Made by a program: the position numbers and the translations under genes | In this document: piece after piece, positions 1-6,424 of the stretch | Layout of the letters: the number at the start of each line of letters is the position of its first letter | How positions within the stretch are numbered: position 1 is the first letter of the stretch | DNA from: Alphaproteobacteria bacterium | Lineage (GTDB): Bacteria > Pseudomonadota > Alphaproteobacteria > GCA-2731375 | Assembly: GCA_030746295.1 (NCBI GenBank) | Contig: JASLMY010000191.1 | Location: 1-9,614 of the forward strand | Length of the DNA stretch: 9,614 nt | Direction of reading: 5' to 3' | The notes under the pieces: model-generated | Told to the model about the DNA's origin: nothing | Databases searched by the model: none | What the model saw: the letters and a program-made list of their open reading frames with translations, nothing else

Positions 1-739
1 GGACCTCGATGACGTCGAGCAGCGAGAGGTCGGCGGCATCCAGCAGCACCAGCGTGTGCGGCAGGTAATTGGCCGCCGCCAACACCTTGCCGTCGGCCGA
101 GATGGCGAGGTTGCGGGTGTTGATGCCAGCCCGGACCTCGGCCACCAGGTCGAGGCCATGCAGGTCGTACTTGGCGATCCAGCCGTCGCGGGAGGCGAAG
201 TAGACGAAGCGGCCGTCGGGCGAGAATTTCGGACCGCCGTGCAGCGCGTAGCGGCTCTGGAAGCGGGTGAGCGGCATCAACCGGTCGCCGTCCAGGATGG
301 TGACGTGATGGTCACCGCTCTCGACCACGACGAAGAGGTTCAAGGGGTCGGCACCGTGCGTCGGCGCTGCCGGCAACTCGGCGACCGAGCGATAGAGAAC
401 ACGGCTGTTTCGGATCTCGGCCGCGGCCCAGCGGGGCGGCACCGCCGGCGGCCGATAGACATAGGCCACCACGGCCGCGATCTCGGCCTCGCTCAAGGTG
501 CCGGTGAAGGGCGGCATCTGGGTCTGCGTCCGGCCTTCGGCGATGACCCGGAGCGCCTTTTTCTTCCGCAGGCGGCGAAGCGATTCCGGCATCAGGGCCG
601 GCCCCTGCCCGCCGAGCCGCGTCGCCCCGTGACAGTCGGCGCAGTGCGTCTTGTAGAGTGCGGCGGCGTCGATGGTCTCGGCCGACGCACCGCCCGCCAG
701 CAGCAGAAGACCGAGCGCGACGGCGCTAAACGCTCGCAA
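1..739 (-). CDS. nirN: NirN, periplasmic heme d1 dehydrogenase (3' part cut by window edge)
   Basis: NirN is a periplasmic paralogue of cytochrome cd1 that oxidises dihydro-heme d1 to heme d1, the last step of cofactor synthesis. The first 246 residues are visible and open to the left edge; the family is about 490-500 residues. Residues 1-20 form a signal peptide ending ASA|ET. A cytochrome c domain follows with C33-A-D-C36-H37 and probable axial Met75 in QTQMPPF. The eight-bladed propeller starts near residue 130. ALHGGPKFSPDG (165-176) places His167 at the position of the proximal d1-iron histidine of NirS and NirN, and NLFVVVESGDHHV (134-146) is typical of NirN rather than NirS. The start is TTG at 739, 8 nt after GGAG, overlapping the nirJ end by 14 bp, which suggests translational coupling. 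It is the last visible gene of the nirE-to-nirN operon. The distal His/Tyr residues of the active site lie beyond the window, so full activity cannot be judged. Confidence 0.93.
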   Translation of the reverse strand, partial: MRAFSAVALGLLLLAGGASAETIDAAALYKTHCADCHGATRLGGQGPALMPESLRRLRKKKALRVIAEGRTQTQMPPFTGTLSEAEIAAVVAYVYRPPAVPPRWAAAEIRNSRVLYRSVAELPAAPTHGADPLNLFVVVESGDHHVTILDGDRLMPLTRFQSRYALHGGPKFSPDGRFVYFASRDGWIAKYDLHGLDLVAEVRAGINTRNLAISADGKVLAAANYLPHTLVLLDAADLSLLDVIEV

Positions 740-1928
740 CGGCCCGTCTCCGCTTGTAGGGCGTCACCTTGACGCGCGCCTCGCCGCCAGTGACGCCGAT
801 CTCGGCGTCGCTCAAATAGCAGCCCGGGTCCTCGGCCCAGGCATCGCCCGTCACCTGCAGCGCCCTGACGCGCGTGTTGCCGCCGCAGATGTCGAAGTAT
901 CGGCAGGCGCCGCAACGGCCCTTGACCTGGCGCGGCCGCTGCTTCAGGCCGGCCATGATCGGGTCGGAGGTGTCCGGCCAGATCTCCGAGAACGGGCGCT
1001 CGCGAACATTGCCGAGGCTGTAGTCCCACCACATGGTGTCGGGGTGGACGTTGCCCAGGTTGTCGATATTGGCGACGTTGACGCCGGTGGCGTTGCCGCC
1101 CCAGGCCTCGAGCTTGGCTTGGATGTGGTCCGCAAGCTCGGGGAAGCGCCGACGCACCCAGAACAGCAAATAGACCCCGTCGGCATCGTTGTTGCCGGTG
1201 ACGAACTCCTTCTCGACGCCACGGGCGGCGTAGTCCCAAGCGGTGTCGAAGAGATAGTCCATGGCCCTGCGCGTGGTCTCGAAATGAGCGTCGTCGGCGC
1301 GGTTCTTGTTGCCGCGCCCGGCGTAGTTCAGGTGCGAGAGGTAGAACTTGTCGACGCCCTCGCGCTCGGCGAGCGCGATGAGGTCGGGCAGCTCGTGCGC
1401 GTTGTCGAGCGTCATGGTGAAGCGCAGCCCGACCTTGATGCCGGCCTCGCGGCAGCGCCGGACGCCGCCGAGTGCGGCGTCGAAGGCGCCGTCGAGACGG
1501 CGGAAGCGGTCGTGCGTGGCGCCAATACCGTCGAGGCTGACGCCGACGTAGTCATAGCCGACCTCGGCCAGGCGGGCGATGTTGTCGGCGCCGATCAGCG
1601 TGCCGTTGGTCGACAGCCCGACGTAGAAGCCCATCGATTTGGCATGCGCTGAGAGCTCGAAGATGTCGGGCCGGAGCAAGGGCTCGCCGCCCGAGAGGAT
1701 CAGCACCGGGACGCGAAAACGCTTCAGGTCCGCCATCACCTCCAACACCTCGTCGGTCGCCAGCTCGCCCGGGAAATCGGTGTCGGCGGAGATCGAATAG
1801 CAATGCTTGCAGGTCAGGTTGCAGCGCCGAATCAGGTTCCAGATCACCACCGGACCGGGCGGGTCGCGGCGCGGGCGAAGCGGCGTCGGCGATGCGATCT
1901 CCTGCATGAACTGGCTGATCCGGAACAT
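726..1928 (-). CDS. nirJ: NirJ, radical SAM enzyme of heme d1 synthesis
   Basis: NirJ is a cytoplasmic radical S-adenosylmethionine enzyme. It removes the two propionate side chains of didecarboxysiroheme on rings A and B, preparing for the oxo groups of heme d1. The 400 residues match the family length. The radical SAM cluster motif is C36-N-L-T-C40-K-H-C43, followed by the SAM-binding LSGGEPLL. The C-terminus carries a SPASM-like auxiliary cluster signature, C339-x2-C342-x5-C348 and C370 in DPGCYLSD. This combination and its place between nirH and nirN separate it from the related heme enzymes AhbC/AhbD and from PqqE. The start at 1928 is supported by GGAG 8 nt upstream; the gap to nirH is 16 bp, and the 3' end overlaps nirN by 14 bp. 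No frame damage or missing cysteine is seen. Confidence 0.95.
   Translation of the reverse strand: MFRISQFMQEIASPTPLRPRRDPPGPVVIWNLIRRCNLTCKHCYSISADTDFPGELATDEVLEVMADLKRFRVPVLILSGGEPLLRPDIFELSAHAKSMGFYVGLSTNGTLIGADNIARLAEVGYDYVGVSLDGIGATHDRFRRLDGAFDAALGGVRRCREAGIKVGLRFTMTLDNAHELPDLIALAEREGVDKFYLSHLNYAGRGNKNRADDAHFETTRRAMDYLFDTAWDYAARGVEKEFVTGNNDADGVYLLFWVRRRFPELADHIQAKLEAWGGNATGVNVANIDNLGNVHPDTMWWDYSLGNVRERPFSEIWPDTSDPIMAGLKQRPRQVKGRCGACRYFDICGGNTRVRALQVTGDAWAEDPGCYLSDAEIGVTGGEARVKVTPYKRRRAVASV
748..751 (-). promoter_or_regulatory. Shine-Dalgarno of nirN, fixing a TTG start
   Basis: On the minus strand GGAG lies at 751-748, followed by an 8-nt spacer and TTG at 739-737. This is the only start that keeps the whole signal peptide in frame, since no ATG or GTG lies between it and the hydrophobic core. 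The site sits inside the last codons of nirJ. Confidence 0.65.
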
Positions 1929-1944
1929 GACCCCTTCTCCCCCG

Positions 1945-2454
1945 TCAGCGGCCGAGCCTCAGGCCCGTCTTCTTCAAGATGGCCGTGCTGTAGATGATAT
2001 CGTGCTGCTGGCAGGCCTCGCCCAGCAGCTCCTTGATTCGGGCCACCTTGGCCGTTACCTCGTCCCGGTCGCGACCGTGCACCATGGCGAAGAGGTTGTA
2101 GGGCCAGAGCGGCAGGCGGCGTGGCCGTCGGTAGCAGTGGCTGACGAAGTCGAGGCCGCCGACGGCGGCGCCCAAATCGTCGACACGGCCATCGGCGACG
2201 TCCCAGACCGACATGCCGTTGGCGGCATAGCCGAGCGCGTAGTGGTTGGGCACGGCACCGATGCGGCGGATGATTCCGCTCGCCAGCAGGCCTTCGAGAC
2301 GGTCCATGACCTCCGCCGGCGTCAGCCCCAACTGCTCGGCGATGGCGTGGTAGGGCCTCGGCGTCAGGGGCAGACCTCCTTGCGTCGCGCGAACGAGCCG
2401 TCGGTCGATGGCGTCGAGCGGCGGCTCGTCCGGCATTTGAGTGGCTTCGCTCAT
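1945..2454 (-). CDS. nirH: NirH, siroheme decarboxylase subunit
   Basis: One of four paralogous Lrp/AsnC-like proteins (NirD, L, G, H) that decarboxylate the acetate side chains of siroheme to give 12,18-didecarboxysiroheme in the cytoplasm. The 169-residue protein has an N-terminal winged-helix region (about 14-67) with no evidence of DNA binding in this family, then HYALGYAANGMSVWDV (71-86). CYRRPRRLPLWPYNLFAMVH (107-126) is the hallmark of the NirL/NirH/AhbB type. The start at 2454 was chosen because its ATG overlaps the nirG stop by 4 bp (ATGA) and precedes the conserved DAIDRRL segment. A much longer open frame to 3012 exists but runs through nirG and nirL in another frame. The subunit letter H rests on gene order (D-L-G-H-J) and type; NirL is the closest alternative. 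Confidence 0.9.
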   Translation of the reverse strand: MSEATQMPDEPPLDAIDRRLVRATQGGLPLTPRPYHAIAEQLGLTPAEVMDRLEGLLASGIIRRIGAVPNHYALGYAANGMSVWDVADGRVDDLGAAVGGLDFVSHCYRRPRRLPLWPYNLFAMVHGRDRDEVTAKVARIKELLGEACQQHDIIYSTAILKKTGLRLGR

Positions 2455-2894
2455 GCCTCCAACCTCAGCTCCAGGAAGTACTCGGCCTCCTTGGGCAGGT
2501 CGAGCACTTCCAGCCCCGTCGCCGTCGCAATCTCCGCCAACACCTCGGCGATACGATCGGGCGTCTCCGCCGCGACCACGAACCACATGTTGAGCGCGTG
2601 CTCGCGGGCGTAGTTGTGCGCCACCTCTTCGAAGCCGTTGACGATCTCGGTCACCGCCTCGAAACGCACCGCCGGCACCGCCATGGCGGCGAGGGTGACG
2701 GCGCCGCCCATCGCCTCGGCATCGTAGAGGGGGCCGAAGCGCGTCAGGACACGAGCCTCCAGCAGCCGCTCCAGGCGGGTAATGACCTCGGCCTCGGGCA
2801 GGCCCAGGGCCCGGCCGACCTCGGCGAAAGGCGCCTCGGTCACGGGAAAGCCGCCGTGCAGTTGGTTGACGAGTGCGCGATCGGTGGCGTCCAT
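2451..2894 (-). CDS. nirG: NirG, siroheme decarboxylase subunit
   Basis: A 147-residue member of the siroheme decarboxylase family, working with its three paralogues in heme d1 synthesis. DATDRALVNQLHGGFPV (2-18) opens the winged-helix domain. HNYAREHALNMWFVV (93-107) in the ferredoxin-like domain is the NirD/NirG/AhbA-type signature, with conserved histidines placed to contact the substrate macrocycle or its carboxylates. The ATG at 2894 shares one base with the nirL stop (TGATG), and the 3' end overlaps nirH by 4 bp, so the proteins are probably made in fixed proportion. It is the shortest of the four paralogues here, lacking the N-terminal extension of NirD, and matches the usual NirG length of about 147. 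The letter G comes from position and type. Confidence 0.9.
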   Translation of the reverse strand: MDATDRALVNQLHGGFPVTEAPFAEVGRALGLPEAEVITRLERLLEARVLTRFGPLYDAEAMGGAVTLAAMAVPAVRFEAVTEIVNGFEEVAHNYAREHALNMWFVVAAETPDRIAEVLAEIATATGLEVLDLPKEAEYFLELRLEA

Positions 2895-3394
2895 CAGCCC
2901 ATTCTCTCGGCAACAGGTGCGGCATAGCAGGCGCCGCGCTGCTTGAAGCGCCGCCGGCTGAAGAGGATCTCGCGTGGCACCGCCTCCAGGTCCGTCGCCG
3001 CCGCCGCCTCATCGACCAAAGCCTCGACCGCCGGCCGGTCGCGGCCGTGGATCATGGTGAAGAGGTTGTAGGGCCAATCGGGCGGACGGCGCGGCCGGCG
3101 ATAGCAAAGGGTGACGAAGGGCAGCTCGGCGAGGCGTCCGCCGGCGGCCCGGACCGCCTCGTCGGCGATATCCCAGACCACCATGGCGTTGGCCTTGTAG
3201 CCGAGCTCGTGGTGGCGGACGACGACACCGAAGCGGCGGATCAGGCCCGCCGCTTTCATCTCGGCCAAGCGCTCGATCACCGCCGCTTCCGAAACGCCGA
3301 GGCGCCGGGCAACGGCGGCATAGGGTGCCGGTTCCAGCGGCAAGCCGTCCTGGATCTCGGCCAAGAGCCGGCGGTCTTGTGCCGTCAGTCCCAT
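2894..3394 (-). CDS. nirL: NirL, siroheme decarboxylase subunit
   Basis: A 166-residue siroheme decarboxylase subunit of the NirL/NirH type. LTAQDRRLLAEIQDGLPL (3-20) starts the winged-helix part. HHELGYKANAMVVWDI (61-76) and CYRRPRRPPDWPYNLFTMIH (97-116) are the core signatures, and a C-terminal ILFSRRRFKQRGACY (143-157) is typical of this branch. The start at 3394 overlaps the nirD end by 10 bp and has only a weak ribosome site, consistent with translational coupling. In some denitrifiers nirD and nirL are fused into one gene; here they are separate, in different frames. NirH is the alternative name, excluded by gene order. Confidence 0.9.
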   Translation of the reverse strand: MGLTAQDRRLLAEIQDGLPLEPAPYAAVARRLGVSEAAVIERLAEMKAAGLIRRFGVVVRHHELGYKANAMVVWDIADEAVRAAGGRLAELPFVTLCYRRPRRPPDWPYNLFTMIHGRDRPAVEALVDEAAAATDLEAVPREILFSRRRFKQRGACYAAPVAERMG

Positions 3395-3891
3395 TGCAGC
3401 GGAAACCCCAGATCGAGGCGATAGGCCTCTTCCAGCGGCAGCGACATCGGTGCCAGCCCGGTCGCCGCCTCGATTTCGGCCAGCACCGCCTCGACCCGCG
3501 CCCGGTCCGGCGCTGCGACGACGAACCAGAGGTTGAAAGCGTGCTCGCGCTCGTAGTTGTGGTTGACCTCGCCGAAGCGGCTGACGATGCCGGCCACCGC
3601 TTCCAACCGCTCGTCCGGCACCGCCATGGCGGCGAGCGTGCTCCAGCCGGCCTCATGCGGCGCCAGGGCCGCGCCGATACGGGAGACCAGGCCCTGCGCC
3701 TGCAGCCGGCCGAGCGCCTCGATCACCGTCGCTTCGTCGCTGTCGAGACGGCGTGCCAGCTCGGCATAAGGCCTCGGCGCCAAGGGAAAGTCGTGCTGAA
3801 AGTCGTTCAGGAGCCGGCGTTCGAACTCGCTCAGCTCGGCGACCCGATCGACCGCCTCTCCCAGCACCAGCGTTTCCGTGGCCTCCGCCAT
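3385..3891 (-). CDS. nirD: NirD, siroheme decarboxylase subunit
   Basis: The first of four consecutive siroheme decarboxylase genes, 168 residues, of the NirD/NirG/AhbA type. An N-terminal extension of about 20 residues precedes LSEFERRLLNDFQHDFPLA (20-38), the start of the winged helix. NHNYEREHAFNLWFVV (110-125) is the key signature in the C-terminal half. The start at 3891 lies only 2 bp after the nirF stop. The upstream ribosome site is weak, so reinitiation or coupling from nirF is likely. The protein probably pairs with NirL as the AhbA/AhbB-like heterodimer known from related systems. No missing conserved segment is seen. Confidence 0.9.
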   Translation of the reverse strand: MAEATETLVLGEAVDRVAELSEFERRLLNDFQHDFPLAPRPYAELARRLDSDEATVIEALGRLQAQGLVSRIGAALAPHEAGWSTLAAMAVPDERLEAVAGIVSRFGEVNHNYEREHAFNLWFVVAAPDRARVEAVLAEIEAATGLAPMSLPLEEAYRLDLGFPLQWD

Positions 3892-3893
3892 GG

Positions 3894-5084
3894 CTAGAGG
3901 CCGATCCGGTTGGCGCGGGCGGTTAGGAAGATGCCGCTCGGCTTGGCCACGGGTATCGTCGCCAGGCGCTCGAAACTCCGGGTGTCGTAGACGTCGACCC
4001 GATCCTCGTCGCGGACCGAGATCCAGACCTGCTCGCCCCGGGGCGTGAACTCCATGTGCAGCACTGCCTTGCCGGGGCGGAGCGTCTTGACGATCTTGCG
4101 GCTGGCGACGTCGATCACCTGGACGACGTCGTTCCTTGGGTGCGCGAAGTTGACCCAGACCTGGCGGCCATCGGGGCGGGCGACGGCGAAGACCGGCTGG
4201 CCGTGGACCTTGATCCGGTCGACCTCGCGCCAGCTTCCCGGTGCCACCATCAGCAGCTCGTGCCGACCGATGGCGGGCAGAAAAAGCAGGTCGCCGGCGC
4301 TGGCCCAGCCTTCCAGGTGCGGCATCTTGTAGACCGGCAGCGGCGCCTCGCCGCGGCCATAGCCGTCCAGGATCCGCCTGGGGCCTGCCTTCAAATCCCA
4401 GAGGTCGAGCAGCACCAGGCCGTCCTCACCGAAGAGGCCGGCGATGTAATAGCGGCCGTCGGGCGTGATCAGGCCGTCATAGGGGCGGAGCCCGACGTCC
4501 TCGAACTTCGTCAGTTTGGGCGCTGCGGGGTCGGCGAAGTCGGCGACCCAGATCTCGCCCGCATCCCAGAGGCTGAAGACGAAGCGCTGGCCCGGCGCGT
4601 CGACGAGACCGACGACCTTGGAGCGGGTGCCGTCGCCGTCGTAGACGGCGGCGAGGTCGGCGACCGGCGCCAGGGTCTTGGCATCGAAGACCTTGACCCC
4701 GCCCGGCTTGTAGTTGGAGACCGCGACCAGGCGGCCGTCCTGGCTAATGGCACCGCCGATGCTGTTGCCGGCCTGGACGACGCGCTTGACGACCCGGGCC
4801 TCCAGCAGGTCGACCATGGTCAGGCCGCCGTCGCGGCCGAAGAGGTAGGCATAGCGGCCATCGCGCGAGAACACGGCCGAGGCGTGGCTGAGATCGCCGA
4901 GGCCCGAGACCCGGGCCAGTGCTGAGCGGTGGGTGGTCTCGACGATCCGGATCTCGCCGCTGGCACGGGCGACGACGAGGCCCAAATCGCCGGTGCCGCG
5001 CAGCGGCACCGCTGGGCAGCCGGCCAACACCAGCACCGAGAGGCCGACGGCGGCCGCGCGCAACGCCCGTCGTTCACGAGTCAT
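3894..5084 (-). CDS. nirF: NirF, heme d1 biosynthesis lipoprotein, d1-type beta-propeller
   Basis: NirF is a periplasmic eight-bladed propeller like the d1 domain of NirS and NirN but without the cytochrome c domain. It is essential for heme d1 formation and binds late d1 intermediates; its exact reaction is still debated. The 396 residues match the family. The N-terminus has positive residues, a hydrophobic core and the lipobox LAGC with Cys23, so the mature protein should be a lipid-anchored periplasmic protein. SHASAVFSRDGRYAYLFGRD (66-85) places His67 at the position of the proximal d1-iron ligand. Propeller motifs of the kind 'PDGR-Y' recur through the chain, ending PSGIFLTARANRIGL. Its start overlaps the nirC end by 11 bp, and nirD begins 2 bp after its stop. 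Confidence 0.95.
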   Translation of the reverse strand: MTRERRALRAAAVGLSVLVLAGCPAVPLRGTGDLGLVVARASGEIRIVETTHRSALARVSGLGDLSHASAVFSRDGRYAYLFGRDGGLTMVDLLEARVVKRVVQAGNSIGGAISQDGRLVAVSNYKPGGVKVFDAKTLAPVADLAAVYDGDGTRSKVVGLVDAPGQRFVFSLWDAGEIWVADFADPAAPKLTKFEDVGLRPYDGLITPDGRYYIAGLFGEDGLVLLDLWDLKAGPRRILDGYGRGEAPLPVYKMPHLEGWASAGDLLFLPAIGRHELLMVAPGSWREVDRIKVHGQPVFAVARPDGRQVWVNFAHPRNDVVQVIDVASRKIVKTLRPGKAVLHMEFTPRGEQVWISVRDEDRVDVYDTRSFERLATIPVAKPSGIFLTARANRIGL

Positions 5085-5406
5085 CGTCGAGCCCCGCCTT
5101 CAGGCGGCGGACCAGCCATTCGGCCTCGCCGCGAGAGATCTCGAAGGCCCAGGGCGGCATCGGCGTGCCGGGAATACCGTCGAGGATGACGTCGACCAGA
5201 TGCGCATCGTCGCGCTTGGCCATTGCGGCGGGCAAGAGCGGTGGACCGAGACCGCCCTTCAGCGTCAACCCATGGCAGGACCCGCAGTCCTGACGCAGAC
5301 GATAGATGAGCTCGCCCTGGCGCGCGGCCGCCGGCTCGGCGCCGGCGAAGCCACTCGGCAGCGAGATCAGCAGCGCCAGGGCGGCTGCGGCGACATACCT
5401 AGTCAT
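5074..5406 (-). CDS. nirC: NirC, small periplasmic c-type cytochrome
   Basis: A 110-residue exported monoheme cytochrome c. Residues 1-23 form a signal peptide ending FAGA|EP. The heme site is C41-G-S-C44-H45 and the likely sixth ligand is Met82 in PGTPMPPW. NirC proteins in nir operons are about this size and are thought to move electrons for the periplasmic maturation step (NirN/NirF) or to donate to NirS; which applies here cannot be read from sequence. It is nested between nirE (8-bp overlap) and nirF (11-bp overlap), so it is co-expressed with heme d1 synthesis rather than with nirS. A generic class I cytochrome (NirM-like) is the alternative; operon position favours NirC. Confidence 0.87.
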   Translation of the reverse strand: MTRYVAAAALALLISLPSGFAGAEPAAARQGELIYRLRQDCGSCHGLTLKGGLGPPLLPAAMAKRDDAHLVDVILDGIPGTPMPPWAFEISRGEAEWLVRRLKAGLDDDS

Positions 5407-6202
5407 CGCCGAGGCCCCCGACGGCCAGCGGCCAGACCTCCGCCGGCACTTCGTCGCCGTGGAGCCCCTGCCACGCCTCCGCCATCTCGACCACCCGGCC
5501 GACGATCAACAGAACCGGTGCCACGAATCCCTCGGCCCGCACCGCACCCGGCAAGTCTTCGAGCGAGGCCCGGCAGCGGCGCTCGGCCGGCGTCGTGCCC
5601 CGGGAGATGGCAATCGCCGGCGTCCCGGCCGGCAGTCCGGCCCGGATCAGCTCGGCGCACATCTCCTCGATGTTGGCGAGGCCCATGTAAACGACGAGGG
5701 TGGTCTCGGGATCGGCCAGGCTTTGCCAGTTGAGGCCCAGCGGCACACCCTCGCGGCAGTGGCCGGTGACGAAACGCACGCCCGTGGCAACGCCGCGATG
5801 GCTCAACGGAATGCCGGCGGCGGCGGCACAGCCGGCGGCGGCGGTAATACCCGGCACGACGGCGACCGGAATGCCGGCGCGCGACAGGTGCGCCGCCTCC
5901 TCGGAGCCACGGCCGAAGACGAAGGGGTCGCCACCCTTGAGCCGCACCACCATCCGCCCGGTCTTGGCCAGCCGAACCAGAAGCGCGTTGATCTCGTCCT
6001 GCGGCAAGTGGTGCGCGCCGGGTGCCTTGCCGGCATAAATTCGCATCGCGCCCGTCGGTACCAGATCGAGGATCTCCTTGGAGACCAGCCGGTCGTAAAC
6101 CACGACCTCGGCCGTGCTCAAGAGCCGATGCGCCTTCAGCGTCAACAGCTCCGGATCGCCCGGACCGGCGCCGACAAGTACCACCGAGCCCATACCGCTC
6201 AT
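5399..6202 (-). CDS. nirE: NirE, uroporphyrinogen III C-methyltransferase (SUMT)
   Basis: Methylates uroporphyrinogen III at C2 and C7 using S-adenosylmethionine, giving precorrin-2, the entry point to siroheme and heme d1. The 267-residue single-domain protein has the two SUMT signatures: GAGPGDPELLTLKA (11-24), a SAM-binding loop, and VVRLKGGDPFVFGRG (85-99). PGITAAAGCAAAAGIPLSHR and YMGLANIEEM also fit. No CysG-type dehydrogenase/ferrochelatase domain is attached, so precorrin-2 must be processed by another protein. The ATG at 6202 has AGGGG 7 nt upstream and is preferred over the in-frame ATG at 6193. It is the first gene of the operon, preceded by a CRP/FNR-type palindrome at 6268-6281. 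CobA is the sequence-alone alternative; the operon makes NirE the right name. Confidence 0.92.
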   Translation of the reverse strand: MSGMGSVVLVGAGPGDPELLTLKAHRLLSTAEVVVYDRLVSKEILDLVPTGAMRIYAGKAPGAHHLPQDEINALLVRLAKTGRMVVRLKGGDPFVFGRGSEEAAHLSRAGIPVAVVPGITAAAGCAAAAGIPLSHRGVATGVRFVTGHCREGVPLGLNWQSLADPETTLVVYMGLANIEEMCAELIRAGLPAGTPAIAISRGTTPAERRCRASLEDLPGAVRAEGFVAPVLLIVGRVVEMAEAWQGLHGDEVPAEVWPLAVGGLGDD

Positions 6203-6267
6203 ACGACATCCCCTGCGCTGGCCTTGTTACCAGGATACGTCTTAGCGGCAATCGGCTGGGCGGCGCC

Positions 6268-6281
6268 TTGACTTCCGTCAA
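6268..6281. promoter_or_regulatory. CRP/FNR-family (NnrR/DNR-like) operator upstream of nirE operon
   Basis: TTGAC-TTCC-GTCAA is a perfect inverted repeat, extended by flanking CC...GG to an 18-bp palindrome (6266-6283). It resembles the FNR/DNR/Nnr consensus TTGAT-N4-ATCAA, and the identical 14-mer occurs upstream of nirS. Its centre is 72.5 bp before the nirE ATG. A class II arrangement would put +1 near 6233, but only a weak -10 (TAAGAC, 6244-6239 on the minus strand) is seen there. The site lies between divergent genes, so it might also act on the cytochrome gene at 6425. Confidence 0.75.
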
Positions 6282-6357
6282 GGTCTTGAGCAACCAGACA
6301 ACCGGGCGAAACCCCGCCGCCGCGACCCTCTGCCACATGCAATGCGCCACCATCATA

Positions 6358-6386
6358 TTCTCAGGCAGGGGCGATCGGGATATGAT
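6358..6386 (+). promoter_or_regulatory. Possible sigma-70-type promoter of the cytochrome c gene
   Basis: TTCTCA at 6358-6363 (four of six bases of TTGACA) and TATGAT at 6381-6386 (five of six of TATAAT) are separated by 17 bp. A start point near 6393 would leave a leader of about 32 nt before the ATG at 6425. The call rests on consensus match alone. Confidence 0.4.
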
Positions 6387-6424
6387 GACGCCGTGGACGA
6401 GACCCCTGGATGACGGAGGGCGTG

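Noticed and set aside
1..739. Reading the first gene as a second nirS
   Set aside because: The propeller segments NLFVVVESGDHHV and LHGGPKFSPDG are NirN-like, and the position after nirJ fits nirN. The d1 active-site residues that would settle it fully are outside the window.
56..772. Long plus-strand open frame opposite nirN and nirJ
   Set aside because: It is the codon-for-codon antisense of nirN. Its product has no recognisable domain, while the minus strand gives a full signal peptide, heme motif and propeller.
672..4925. Many long plus-strand frames opposite nirJ, nirH-D and nirF
   Set aside because: High GC content leaves antisense frames open. None shows a family signature, and all oppose genes with clear motifs.
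6410..6424. Upstream ATG (6410) and GTG (6422) as starts of the cytochrome c gene
   Set aside because: GGAGGG at 6415-6420 is placed for the ATG at 6425; the earlier ATG has no ribosome site, and the GTG is too close to it.
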